From Leptospira ryugenii (GTDB lineage Bacteria > Spirochaetota > Leptospiria > Leptospirales > Leptospiraceae): a stretch of 64,000 bases of DNA. Location of the stretch: positions 1-64,000 of the forward strand of contig NZ_BFBB01000005.1 of the NCBI RefSeq assembly GCF_003114855.1, written 5' to 3'. This document shows positions 18,305 to 26,612 of this stretch, piece by piece. The position numbers and the translations under genes are program-made. Positions within the stretch are counted from its first letter, which is position 1. Each line of letters begins with the position of its first letter. Under the pieces are notes generated by a model that had not been told where the DNA came from, made no database searches, and saw nothing but the letters and a program-made list of their open reading frames with translations.

Positions 18305-18906
18305 TTGTAACGTTTCTCCTTTTGTTTCGATTTGTATGTGGATTCCAACCATTGAATCCTCTCTTCATGAAAATGTTCTTTATCTTTGAGTCCTAATGTT
18401 TGGAATAAAGAAGCCAATCCTTTGTGAGCTAATACTACATGATCAACACTTCGTATCACTTCTTCGTAATGAAAGATTGCTCCTGGTATGTTTCCTAATT
18501 CTTTTTCCATTTTTGCTGCAAGTAAGTGCAGCTCTGTTTGTCCATTCGACTGAGCAAAAAGGCTTTGGATTTTCTCACGAACCTTTTCTCTATTGCTTTC
18601 CAAAACAAAATCGATTTTTATTTCTAAGAGTTTTGCCTGAAAGTTAAAGATTGGACCGTTTACTAAAGGCTCTAACTTCTCTTTTGCAAGCTGAAACTTC
18701 CCTTGGTAAAAGGCAAGTTTTGCCAAATATATATTAACATCCGCTATACCTTTGTTCTCTATTGAAAGAAATAAGGCTTCCGCTACTTTCAAATTTCCTA
18801 AGGAATACTCTCTCTTTGCCTTCTTGAAGATTTCCATGTCTTCCTTGTCAGTGGCCGAACATGAGATGAGAAGGAATCCCAGGTATAAGAGTAAATTAAC
18901 TCTCAT
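18301..18906 (-). CDS. TPR-like lipoprotein of the efflux operon
   Basis: This 201-residue protein begins with a lipoprotein signal (LLYLGFLLISCSATDKED, Cys at about residue 16). Helical repeats of TPR type follow: AKREYSLGNLKVAEALFLSIENKG, AKLAFYQGKFQLAKEKLEPL, and later AAKMEKELGNIPGAIFHYEEVIR. Such lipoproteins usually serve as protein-binding scaffolds in the periplasm. The gene overlaps both neighbours by 4 bases, indicating translational coupling within the RND operon. Confidence 0.8.
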   Translation of the reverse strand: MRVNLLLYLGFLLISCSATDKEDMEIFKKAKREYSLGNLKVAEALFLSIENKGIADVNIYLAKLAFYQGKFQLAKEKLEPLVNGPIFNFQAKLLEIKIDFVLESNREKVREKIQSLFAQSNGQTELHLLAAKMEKELGNIPGAIFHYEEVIRSVDHVVLAHKGLASLFQTLGLKDKEHFHEERIQWLESTYKSKQKEKRYK

Positions 18907-19517
18907 TTCTGGTTTTCTCCTTGGAAAATTCCATGGATTCGTTTACAGACTTGGGCAATGGGAAATTCTGCTGATTGCAAAAAGAATGATTCTGTGCGCT
19001 CCCAACTAGTCTGCAGGAGGCTAAGTTCCTCTCCCGATTGATCATATAGCGTAAAATAAATGGTATACTGCCAATGCAATTTGGGATAGGAATCAGAATG
19101 TTCCGCATAGACAAGGGTGCGAATGGAGTAGAATCCTTTCTCATAAGGAAACGACAAGAGACTGTTCGAATTTGCTCTTCCATTTTGTTGCGTAGGCTGA
19201 GCTTGGAACTCCCCTGCAACTGCTTTTATCCTATTTGGTAAATCAATGGGATTTATGTCTGACAAAACCTCTGGCATCATTTGAGAGGTATGGATATTGG
19301 GATACAAATGGTACCCATACTTTGCCAGTTCTAATCGTAATAAGCCCTCAATCTCTTTTTTTTCCAAACTGCTCGGAAGGAGAGCCTTCCATTCAACTTC
19401 ATAAAGATATAGATGTGGACCTGACCTTTGGATTCTTTCTTCTTTGATTTGAAAACTATTCCGTTTGCAGGAAGAGAAACTCAGAAATACTAGAAAGATA
19501 TAGGATAAAAATTTCAC
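18903..19517 (-). CDS. Hypothetical lipoprotein of the efflux operon
   Basis: This 204-residue protein has a lipoprotein signal (YIFLVFLSFSSCKRN, Cys near residue 17). The mature part has no motif I recognise. It is of mixed alpha/beta character with several aromatic-rich segments (SYPKLHWQYTIYFTLYDQSGEEL). It is coupled by 4-base overlaps to the Ig-like lipoprotein gene upstream and the TPR gene downstream. A role in the efflux assembly is inferred only from the operon. Confidence 0.72.
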   Translation of the reverse strand: MKFLSYIFLVFLSFSSCKRNSFQIKEERIQRSGPHLYLYEVEWKALLPSSLEKKEIEGLLRLELAKYGYHLYPNIHTSQMMPEVLSDINPIDLPNRIKAVAGEFQAQPTQQNGRANSNSLLSFPYEKGFYSIRTLVYAEHSDSYPKLHWQYTIYFTLYDQSGEELSLLQTSWERTESFFLQSAEFPIAQVCKRIHGIFQGENQK

Positions 19518-21271
19518 TTGGCCTCCATATGAAAGATAAAAGTTTGTTGTAGACTTTTTCCGAGTACATCGCGTGCTGAGGTATCAACTGATAGAGAATA
19601 GACGGGAAAACCAATGGGCATGTTATCCGAGCGCAAAAGATTGAAATCTCCTCCCGTGGACGCATTTCCGAATGCAAGTGGACCATTGCAAGATGCTTCC
19701 GATTCCGCATATACCAAATCGATCACCCTACAACCAAATGGGTAAACTGTTTGGCAGTCAGACCAATTCCAAGTGGATAACTGAACTAAGGTGCTAGGTG
19801 GTGACTTACGGTTCAATCGAATGGCATTCACTGTGCTATTTACATCCATGTACTGAGAGAAGATCAGTCGGAAGTTGTCTGTATTTGCATCTGTGCAAGA
19901 TAGAGGTGAATTTGAAAGACCAGTGCCTTGGTCTCCGGCTCGGAATCGGTATGAGGAAGGTATCAATATGGGGAGGCTGTCATCCCAAAAGCAGGTACTA
20001 GCATTCCAATCGGCGCCAATAAGAGAGCCGATTCCTGGGTAGCTTAGGGAACAACTTTGAGAGGCTAGGCCCACCGCTTGGACTTTGGGTGCCTCTTGGG
20101 AAGGGCCCCCTACCTGAAAATCAAAGGACAATCCATGACTCATAGGAACGGAGTCAGCGCTTAGTGCATTTTGTCCAACGGACAAAATGTAACGAGTACC
20201 ATAGACTAACTTTTGGTCAGGAAGGATATTGATCGTGCGAAAATCGGGGGACCATTCTTCCCGCTTACTGAAATTTGGACTGATTGCAATATTAGCTCTT
20301 GTGGAATTTGGGTCCATGGCACGCGAAAATGTGAGACTGATCCTCGTTTGGTTTGGATTTCCCGTACAAACAGTGTTGAGCTTGGTTTGCATGAGGTCTT
20401 GGTTCACGGCTAATCCCGTCATACATTCGATAGGTGTTCCCGATGGAATCAAAATGTTGGACAATTCGGGTACCATATTCCCTGATCCAACGTAGAAACT
20501 TAGAGTCACTGCCTCCGCCAAACGAGTGCCTTGACGGTCTTCTGCAGTAGCAGCCAATGTTAGATTGTATCTAGTTTGGTTGGCAAAGGCTCGATCCGGA
20601 ATGACTTTTAGAGTCTGGTCATCAAGCCAATCCCTTCGATGTGGAAAATTAGGTGCAAAGACAAGAGCAATTTCTGTCTTTTCTCTGTCCATTGCCCGAG
20701 AAAAACGAAATGTAATGGGATTGTTAAGCGGAGCACCCATACAAACATTATCAAGCTTTTGGTTGATGAGTTCCATTTCTTGAGCGGAGGCATTCGAACA
20801 AACTGTACTCGATCCAGCATAGAGCGTCACTGATTGAAGTCTGGGAAGATCACCGGCTGTTTGCGGTGTTCCCACACTGAAGCTTGCACTATAGAGCTCT
20901 TTTAGGTCGCTCCCATCCTTTGCCTCACAATTTTTTGTAAGTGTATAGGTATAGGTGCCGAAGTTCCATAGAGAACTTGGCGTAAAAGTGAGAGAAACAT
21001 CGGTGAGTGTAAAGTATCCTGGCACAGCTGGCGAAACCGAAAAACTTTGCACACAAGAATTGATATTCATTGGTCGGTCAAAGAGTATGCTAATCTTTTG
21101 GGTCTTCGGTAGATTGGCATCACCCATCTTTGGCAGTGCAGAGATAATCTTTGGAGAGGCATTGTTTGCCAGCAAAGGAAAGACTTGGTCAGCTTTTGGT
21201 AAGGCTTTTCCACATTGAAAGGTGGCAAGGAAACAGAATGACAAAATAGTTTTACTTTGGACTCGGAGCAT
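19514..21271 (-). CDS. Ig-like (SbsA-type) repeat lipoprotein of the efflux operon
   Basis: The start at 21271 is chosen because TGAGG lies 7 bases upstream, inside the end of the tolC-like gene. The product is about 585 residues. It begins with a lipoprotein signal (ILSFCFLATFQCGK). Four related segments follow, each with an LxFxRxMD-type motif (ILFDRPMNINS, FRFSRAMDREK, LTFSRAMDPNS, LIFSQYMDVNS) and a closing line like FSVGTP or FYVGSG. These are bacterial Ig-like folds of the Big_5/SbsA type, usually found on cell-surface proteins. Finding one inside an RND efflux operon is unusual. Confidence 0.85.
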   Translation of the reverse strand: MLRVQSKTILSFCFLATFQCGKALPKADQVFPLLANNASPKIISALPKMGDANLPKTQKISILFDRPMNINSCVQSFSVSPAVPGYFTLTDVSLTFTPSSLWNFGTYTYTLTKNCEAKDGSDLKELYSASFSVGTPQTAGDLPRLQSVTLYAGSSTVCSNASAQEMELINQKLDNVCMGAPLNNPITFRFSRAMDREKTEIALVFAPNFPHRRDWLDDQTLKVIPDRAFANQTRYNLTLAATAEDRQGTRLAEAVTLSFYVGSGNMVPELSNILIPSGTPIECMTGLAVNQDLMQTKLNTVCTGNPNQTRISLTFSRAMDPNSTRANIAISPNFSKREEWSPDFRTINILPDQKLVYGTRYILSVGQNALSADSVPMSHGLSFDFQVGGPSQEAPKVQAVGLASQSCSLSYPGIGSLIGADWNASTCFWDDSLPILIPSSYRFRAGDQGTGLSNSPLSCTDANTDNFRLIFSQYMDVNSTVNAIRLNRKSPPSTLVQLSTWNWSDCQTVYPFGCRVIDLVYAESEASCNGPLAFGNASTGGDFNLLRSDNMPIGFPVYSLSVDTSARDVLGKSLQQTFIFHMEAK

Positions 21272-22745
21272 AGGCAACCTCATCAGAATCTAACCAGTGT
21301 TTTAGATAGGAATTGCCTTCTCCTTTTTTTATCTGAAAAGCTTGAATTTCCTCGAGAGGCAGTCCTAAGGCAAAGGCATATTCTGCACCTGACTCCATAT
21401 AGGTGGAAAGTGCAGAGGTTAATTCTTCCAATGCCTTAAGTACTTCAAGCTCGGCACCCAAGAGTTCACTCTCTTTCAAAAAACCCAGTTCTACTTTTTT
21501 GCGGTAAGATTTCCAAAGCTCTAATGTCCATTCAAAGCGAGTGTTGGCCATAGAGATCATTTCCCAGCTTTCCTTTGATTTTTGTTTTGCTTTTTCCAAT
21601 TCTGCTAATAGATTTGCCTCTGTCATTCTGTGGTTGCGTATGGCGTCCGAATGCGCAATCTTGCCTTCATAAATCTTTCTACTAAACGAAAGATCGTCAA
21701 AGAGTTGGAATGTGGAACTATTGAATGCGTTGTCCCCTCTTCCGACAAATTGAGGTCCAAAGCCTGGGATGCGTTGTATCCCTGTACCATCTGTTTGGAC
21801 ACCATAATGGGAAGAGCTTTGGTTGGTCGTAGAACCAAATTTTGTTTGCAAGGTAAATTGAAAACCGTACACTTCGTTTTTTACAGGCAATGGTCCGTTC
21901 GTATTTTCTCCATAGTAGCCACCTAAATATAGTTTGGGTTTCCAATCATTCTCAGCGATCTCTTTCTTGATCCTTGTGGTTTCCACAGCAAGTCTCGCTT
22001 TTTTGTATTCTGCCTTTTCTGTAAGCTGAACATTATCCATAGATTTGATGGGAGAGAAAAAAAAATCTTTGTGTAAACTTTCTTTCCAACGGATCTTTGT
22101 ATCAGGTGGGAACTGCATAAGTTTTTTGAGCTCTATCTCCCATTGTTTCTTTGCGGAATCTGCCTTGAGACAGTTGAGTTCTAGGTCACGTAATTTGGTT
22201 TTGGTCTCGATGATTTGCAATTCATTCAAAAAACCGTGTTCACGTTCTTTCTTCATTTCAAACCATAGCCGTTCCATACGCTCTTTGGTTCGTTTTGTTA
22301 CAAAGAGTTTGGTATCGGATGCCAAAAACTTAGCATAGGTTTTTCTCATTTCTAATAAGAGACGATCTCTACTGAGCTTCCAATCTTCTTGGTTCAATAA
22401 CTCTTGCAAGGTGGCCGATTCAATTTCCAAGGCTGTTTCTCCGCCATCATACAAAAGTTGGTTGAGTTGGAATCTGATATCATTGTATTGGCTATCACTT
22501 TGGTTAAGGTTTGCATTTTTCAGACCAAAGTAGGAAAGACTAACTCTGGGAAGGTAATTTCTCCATTTTTCGGAAGCGATCATGCGGAAGACTTCCCGAC
22601 GGTCTTTTAAACTAGCGAGGATGACACTATTGCTTAAGGCAATGCCTTCTGCCTCGAGTAGACCTATCTCTAAAGCATCTTGGGAATCAGCAAAGAGGAC
22701 AGAAGGAGAAAGAAGCCATAAGAAAAGAACCATAGCGTTCCACAT
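21252..22745 (-). CDS. TolC-family outer-membrane efflux protein
   Basis: This 497-residue protein has a signal peptide (VLFLWLLSPSVLFA) and two similar halves of long amphipathic helices, as in the TolC/OEP family. The first half includes ESATLQELLNQEDWKLSRDRLLLEMRKTYAKFLA and the second AIRNHRMTEANLLAELEKAKQKSKESW, with strand-forming segments between. TolC trimers form the outer-membrane duct of tripartite pumps. It is the first gene of the eight-gene operon, behind a good promoter candidate. Confidence 0.9.
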   Translation of the reverse strand: MWNAMVLFLWLLSPSVLFADSQDALEIGLLEAEGIALSNSVILASLKDRREVFRMIASEKWRNYLPRVSLSYFGLKNANLNQSDSQYNDIRFQLNQLLYDGGETALEIESATLQELLNQEDWKLSRDRLLLEMRKTYAKFLASDTKLFVTKRTKERMERLWFEMKKEREHGFLNELQIIETKTKLRDLELNCLKADSAKKQWEIELKKLMQFPPDTKIRWKESLHKDFFFSPIKSMDNVQLTEKAEYKKARLAVETTRIKKEIAENDWKPKLYLGGYYGENTNGPLPVKNEVYGFQFTLQTKFGSTTNQSSSHYGVQTDGTGIQRIPGFGPQFVGRGDNAFNSSTFQLFDDLSFSRKIYEGKIAHSDAIRNHRMTEANLLAELEKAKQKSKESWEMISMANTRFEWTLELWKSYRKKVELGFLKESELLGAELEVLKALEELTSALSTYMESGAEYAFALGLPLEEIQAFQIKKGEGNSYLKHWLDSDEVAYAPSPK

Positions 22746-22794
22746 AACGGACAGAAAGGTTTAAGATGTTTGGTTTGGTACTTTCTTTACAAAT

Positions 22795-22823
22795 AATTTA
22801 GTGGAAAAAGATTTCGTTCTCAA
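22795..22823 (-). promoter_or_regulatory. Candidate sigma-70 promoter of the efflux operon
   Basis: On the minus strand TTGAGA and TAAATT are separated by exactly 17 bases. Transcription would start near 22788, giving a leader of about 43 bases before the tolC-like start. Confidence 0.45.
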
Positions 22824-23365
22824 CAGCAAGACACTCAATCGCGATAAAACAATATCTCGGATCAATTCGTTTGCGAATGTAATAAACATTTTTGCTGAGC
22901 TTGTTCACTTGTTTTTTTTGGTATAAACTCAAGAGCATTCCAATACTCCAGATTCGATCATTTTATCCTTGGATCTCCTTGCCAGAACTTGAAAGAAATT
23001 CTAAAAAAGATCTTCGTTTTTCCATGTATTGGTCATATCTACAAAATCCTTGTCCTTAGCATGATGTTGATTTCATTTCATTCCGTAACACGAACGAAAT
23101 GAATCGAAAACAAAAAAATACGCGCAAAGGATTTCGAACAAGGCCTTTTCATACCCGCTGCGAATTGGAATTGATTTTGCTACGTTTAAAATTAGGTCGT
23201 AAGTTCTGATTCTAAAAGATGCGTTGGACTGGAATTGGTGTGTTGATACTAATAACTTATTCGCTTTCGCAAATGATTCTGCACTTTAACCTGTTCAACA
23301 CCATTAGAACATCTAAATTAATTCTTTACGAAGACTATCAATATTCCTTACTTACATTTAATTGA
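22824..23365. other. Gene-free interval of about 540 bases
   Basis: No frame here looks coding on either strand. It is AT-rich and contains an imperfect inverted repeat near 23065-23105 (TTCATTTC with GAAATGAA). It may be decayed DNA or hold regulatory sequence for the minus-strand efflux operon. No RNA gene was recognised. Confidence 0.4.
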
Positions 23366-23881
23366 TTACGATTCTTTAAACTTAAATTTGCTTTCAAAAT
23401 TAAACATTTTCATGATTTCATGAAAATCCGAACTATTAATATAGCTTAACGGATCGGTATTGCGAGCTATATGATGGATCAAATGATTTGTCGTTACCAA
23501 ATAATTTCCCGTATTTTCCATCTTCCATGAGGTTCCTGGGAACATTTCTTCGAACATACAAATAAAAAACTTTCTTGGATTCTCAGGTTTTTGGAAAGGA
23601 AGGTAGGAGCAGTGGTCAAACACATCGCTAAAATCTAGGTTATCTTTGGTCAAAAAATAGCGAAATGAATTAGATATATAAACATTCGTCTGATTATTGA
23701 TCGCATAGTCTGCTGAAGCCAATTCTGCTTGAAATAGCTTACGAACAGCAACCTCATCATTGACATTAAAATTTGGATAGAGGTCATCAAAAGTGTCCAT
23801 GAGCGCTTGTAAACCACCTAAGGTAAATTCAAGCACTATTGGACTTACGATTTTGGAGTAATCTACACTTTTATAATCCAT
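23366..23881 (-). CDS. Hypothetical protein, 171 residues
   Basis: I do not recognise this protein. It is soluble, acidic and rich in Asp, Asn and Phe, with no signal peptide or membrane segment. Segments such as EFTLGGLQALMDTFDDLYPNFNVNDE and LVTTNHLIHHIARNTDPLSYINS suggest a folded globular protein. Its AT-rich coding sequence and isolation between long gene-free stretches suggest an accessory or recently acquired gene. Confidence 0.55.
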   Translation of the reverse strand: MDYKSVDYSKIVSPIVLEFTLGGLQALMDTFDDLYPNFNVNDEVAVRKLFQAELASADYAINNQTNVYISNSFRYFLTKDNLDFSDVFDHCSYLPFQKPENPRKFFICMFEEMFPGTSWKMENTGNYLVTTNHLIHHIARNTDPLSYINSSDFHEIMKMFNFESKFKFKES

Positions 23882-24124
23882 TTCGATTATTTCACTGAGT
23901 GATATCTGGGTACATAGTCACAATATTTTTTTGTCCCTCGATAGAATTACAGTGACCGTTCTTTTTGTCCATTTTTTGTTGCCCACCAAGTTCTCGAACG
24001 TTCCCATTGTCCTCCGAGTTTCGTTTGTGCCCCATGGCAGACTTTTTCGCATTGCGCATCATATACGATCATACGTCATCGAAAAAATCTTTCATAGAAA
24101 TCAAGGCGATAGAAATTGTTATCT

Positions 24125-24775
24125 ATGAGGAATATTTTTATTTTCGATATGGACGGAGTAATTTTAGACAGCGAAAAAATTTACCTCGATATGAACCAAA
24201 AATGGTTCCATGAACTTGGATTTCATTTGCCTATTCAAATTCATCAAAACTATATCGGTATCTCCGCCAGTATTTTCTGGAATTTTCTTAAATCTGAATT
24301 CAAGTTAAAGGAAGATGTTCAGCATTATATTGAATTAGAGAAAGAGTTAAAGTTTAAGACACTTTCAAGGCTGGATTTAAAACCCACTGATTATTTAGTA
24401 GATTTTTTAAATTTCCTTAAAGTGAAAAATTGCAAAATTGCTCTAGCATCATCTTCTTTACGAAAAAATATAAATCTAATCCTCAGCAAACTCGATGTTA
24501 CTGGATACTTTGACTTTATTATCAGTGGAGAGGAAGTTGCATTCGGAAAGCCAAATCCCGATATATTCCTAAAAGTTTCTGAATTCTTCAATTGCAGTAC
24601 TAGCAATTGTATCGTAATGGAAGATAGCACCAATGGAATTAAAGCCGCAAAGGCTGCCAATATGTTTTGTGTAGGCTATTATAATCCTAATTCTGGAAAT
24701 CAAGATCTATCTCAAGCCGATTTAATTATCAATAATTTTAGAGATAAACGAATTTTTGAACTGATTCATGTATAG
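24125..24775 (+). CDS. HAD-superfamily phosphatase / phosphoglucomutase-like
   Basis: This 216-residue protein has all four HAD motifs. Motif I is FIFDMDGVILDSE at the N-terminus with the nucleophile Asp. Motif II is the serine-rich ALASSS, motif III the Lys in FGKPNPDIFLK, and motif IV MEDSTNGIKAA. The cap and length fit subfamily I enzymes such as beta-phosphoglucomutase and small phosphatases; the substrate is not predictable. ATG at 24125 gives the usual HAD N-terminus; a TTG at 24116 adds three residues. The gene is AT-rich compared with its neighbours. Confidence 0.86.
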   Translation: MRNIFIFDMDGVILDSEKIYLDMNQKWFHELGFHLPIQIHQNYIGISASIFWNFLKSEFKLKEDVQHYIELEKELKFKTLSRLDLKPTDYLVDFLNFLKVKNCKIALASSSLRKNINLILSKLDVTGYFDFIISGEEVAFGKPNPDIFLKVSEFFNCSTSNCIVMEDSTNGIKAAKAANMFCVGYYNPNSGNQDLSQADLIINNFRDKRIFELIHV

Positions 24776-24986
24776 ATTTGCTTTGGCACATAACTATGGC
24801 TAACCGCTTCTGGTCAAACCCTCCCCTGGTCTGCGTAACATTGGATTATAGGATGATGGTTTAGTATCAAAATGTATTAAAACTATTCTAGTAGTGTATT
24901 TGGAAATCTTAAAGATAAAAATCATATTTCCCTACAATGCCATTGAAATTTTTAATCTCGCCCAGACCTGGACCCGCACCAGCGAT
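24776..24986. other. Gene-free interval before the GC-rich hairpin
   Basis: No credible coding frame is seen here. The sequence TCTGGTCAAACCCTCC shortly after the phosphatase stop is locally GC-richer, but I cannot assign it. Confidence 0.35.
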
Positions 24987-25021
24987 CGACCGAGCGCCCT
25001 CGCCGAGGGAGAGCGCGGTCG
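24987..25021. repeat. GC-rich imperfect inverted repeat
   Basis: CGACC at the left and GGTCG at the right enclose paired GCGC blocks and a CCCT/AGGG tip with a five-base loop. Small bulges interrupt the stem. The segment from about 24965 to 25025 is strikingly GC-rich in an otherwise AT-rich region. It has no T-tract, so it is not a standard terminator. It may be an intergenic repeat or a structured RNA. Confidence 0.55.
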
Positions 25022-25123
25022 GTTGTTAGAAAAATTTGCGATCCACTTCAGCATCCGAGGTGCCAAGCTTACAAAAAAAAGAGTACATATCGTAACATTT
25101 GACTCTTTCGTTATTCATCTAAT

Positions 25124-25495
25124 CTAGGATTTCGACAAGACCAACAGATCCAGGGACGCAAACAGAGCGGTAAAGACTATATACAAATTGGATTGGATCG
25201 AATGGAAGTGGTAGTCTCTATGCTTTCGAAAGTAGATATGCAAAAACAAATGGAAAGCAAGAAAGAGGTCAATGCCTATGCGCACAAAGATTGTGGTGTC
25301 TCGGCCAAAGGATTCGGTAACAACAAGAAAGGGAAGCAAAAACAAAGGAAAGTGCAATGCCAACCAAATGGAATAGGCCTGTCTTTCTTGTAAGTCTCGT
25401 AAAACAATGAATAGCTTCCATTCCTTGGCTTGGATTGCATCCAATTCATGGATAAAGAGAAAAGAGATCGCGGTTGCGAAATAGATTGTTTCCAT
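25124..25495 (-). CDS. Small integral membrane protein
   Basis: This 123-residue protein has four hydrophobic segments and the N-terminal motif FIHELDAIQAKEWKLF in or next to the first one. This pattern recalls small HxxE-type membrane proteins of unknown function. It lies 76 bases downstream of the Crp-type regulator on the same strand and may be part of its operon. No function is assigned. Confidence 0.65.
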   Translation of the reverse strand: METIYFATAISFLFIHELDAIQAKEWKLFIVLRDLQERQAYSIWLALHFPLFLLPFLVVTESFGRDTTIFVRIGIDLFLAFHLFLHIYFRKHRDYHFHSIQSNLYIVFTALFASLDLLVLSKS

Positions 25496-25571
25496 ACGAT
25501 TACCTCAGATCTATGCGAACCGAGCCAAGGGAAACAACAATGAGAATTATCTTTCTGGGTGTTGATCCAAA

Positions 25572-26102
25572 TCAACTTTTTCGATTTCGGAATCGGCTCA
25601 AAGTTTCTTTGGTCATCCCCAAATAAGAAGCAATGGCACTGTCTGGGAATGTCCCGAAGGCGTAATGTTCTTCTCTCACAAAATCTAAGTATCTTTCCTT
25701 TGGCGAAAGGGAGAGAAATTTTTGGATTCTCCTTTCTTGGTAAAACAAAAAGTCTTCAAAGAGCTTTCGAAATACATTGGAAAGCTCCAGATTGGTTTCC
25801 ATTTGTTCCTTTACCCTAGTATAGTCATATTGCAATAGATGTACTTCCGTTACTGTTTCGATGGTTTCAATGGTATTGGGCTCACCCCGTAGAAGTGTAA
25901 TGGATTCACAAAAATCATTTGGTCCAATGAACCGAAACACATGTTTCTTTGTTTTGATGGAATAGTATTGTTGGAGGTGTCCACTCAGGATGAAAAAAAA
26001 CTGTTTTTCTGTGTGGCCGGGGAAAATGAGTTTTGTTTTTGGTCGGAGAGTCCTTGGCTCTCCATACCCAGGGAGAAGGCGTTCTAATCGTTCTCGGTTC
26101 AT
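25572..26102 (-). CDS. Crp/Fnr-family regulator
   Basis: This 176-residue protein has a cyclic-nucleotide-binding-like beta-roll (FPGHTEKQFFFILSGHLQQYY, then FIGPNDFCESITLLRGEPNTIE) at about residues 25-95. A dimerisation helix follows, then a C-terminal winged-helix remnant with SAIASYLGMTKETLSRFRN. That last segment is the classic Crp recognition helix. The protein is shorter than Crp (about 210). The ligand is unknown. Confidence 0.86.
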   Translation of the reverse strand: MNRERLERLLPGYGEPRTLRPKTKLIFPGHTEKQFFFILSGHLQQYYSIKTKKHVFRFIGPNDFCESITLLRGEPNTIETIETVTEVHLLQYDYTRVKEQMETNLELSNVFRKLFEDFLFYQERRIQKFLSLSPKERYLDFVREEHYAFGTFPDSAIASYLGMTKETLSRFRNRKS

Positions 26103-26476
26103 GCCATAGCCTCCTTCGCTTTAGACCATCTCCGCCAAGCTATTGGTATCGGAAAAATGGAGTATTTGCTTTCTACTTATAATGCTGATTATACGACAAC
26201 TGCTACCCAGATACTGTCCTAGTTCTTGAGACAGCGAGTGCTGGCACAAATAATGCGATCTCTTGAACAGCGTCCCATGTTCCGATCTACGTTTCTGGTC
26301 CCTAAACCATTAGTTCAACGTACCAAACGGCAAATCCAATGCCTGAGCCAACCTAAGTGGGTCTTTCTTAACAGTACTTCTATCAAAAAACGTTTGACAG
26401 ACTGTACTTTGATTTCAGAAGCTTAGTGAAGATGAAACCATGCCTAGACAGTTTATTTCTTTTCAAAGAAAGCACT
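26103..26476. other. Gene-poor interval upstream of the leader peptide
   Basis: About 370 bases with only short, unlikely frames. One plus-strand frame near 26200-26330 reads like interrupted coding sequence with several stops, which may be a decayed gene, but I cannot name it. The promoter of the acetolactate-synthase transcript must lie in this stretch or its end. Confidence 0.35.
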
Positions 26477-26545
26477 ATGCCATTGGTATCTCTACTCACA
26501 GTCGTCCTCGTCGTCTCCCCTTATAGTCTTAGCTTTCTGTCATAA
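26477..26545 (+). CDS. Branched-chain-rich leader peptide of the acetolactate synthase gene
   Basis: A 22-codon frame (starting MPLVSLLTVVLVVS) lies 67 bases before the acetolactate-synthase start. Six Leu and five Val make up half of it, with the run GTC GTC CTC GTC GTC in the middle. Leader peptides of this kind control ilv and leu operons by ribosome stalling when charged Leu- or Val-tRNA is scarce, as with E. coli ivbL. A weak AAAGAAAG precedes the ATG. The codons GTCTCC at 26513-26518 are exactly complementary to GGAGAC at the synthase ribosome-binding site (26604-26609). Translation of the peptide is not proven. Confidence 0.62.
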   Translation: MPLVSLLTVVLVVSPYSLSFLS

Positions 26546-26565
26546 GTGCACCGTCCCTAAAAGAC

Positions 26566-26596
26566 TCCCCGCAAGGCAGAAAGCAATCTGCGGGGA
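26566..26596 (+). promoter_or_regulatory. Leader hairpin before the acetolactate synthase gene
   Basis: TCCCCGCA and TGCGGGGA form a perfect 8-bp stem with a 15-base loop, five bases after which the AGAGGAGA ribosome-binding site begins. No T-tract follows, so it is not a plain terminator. An alternative inner stem GCAGA/TCTGC shares bases with it, consistent with switching structures. Confidence 0.55.
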
Positions 26597-26612
26597 ATAC
26601 AGAGGAGACAAC

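Noticed and set aside
24987..25021. GC-rich hairpin as an integron attC site or a terminator
   Set aside because: No integrase gene, no clear core-site pair and no neighbouring cassette array; no T-tract for a terminator.
24894..25127. 77-residue plus-strand frame across the GC-rich hairpin
   Set aside because: The Arg/Ala/Glu-rich middle is a by-product of the hairpin; it has no start signal and overlaps the convergent membrane gene.
26226..26426. 66-residue plus-strand frame upstream of the leader peptide
   Set aside because: Composition is not protein-like, no ribosome-binding site, and neighbouring frames carry many stops. Kept only as a possible decayed region.
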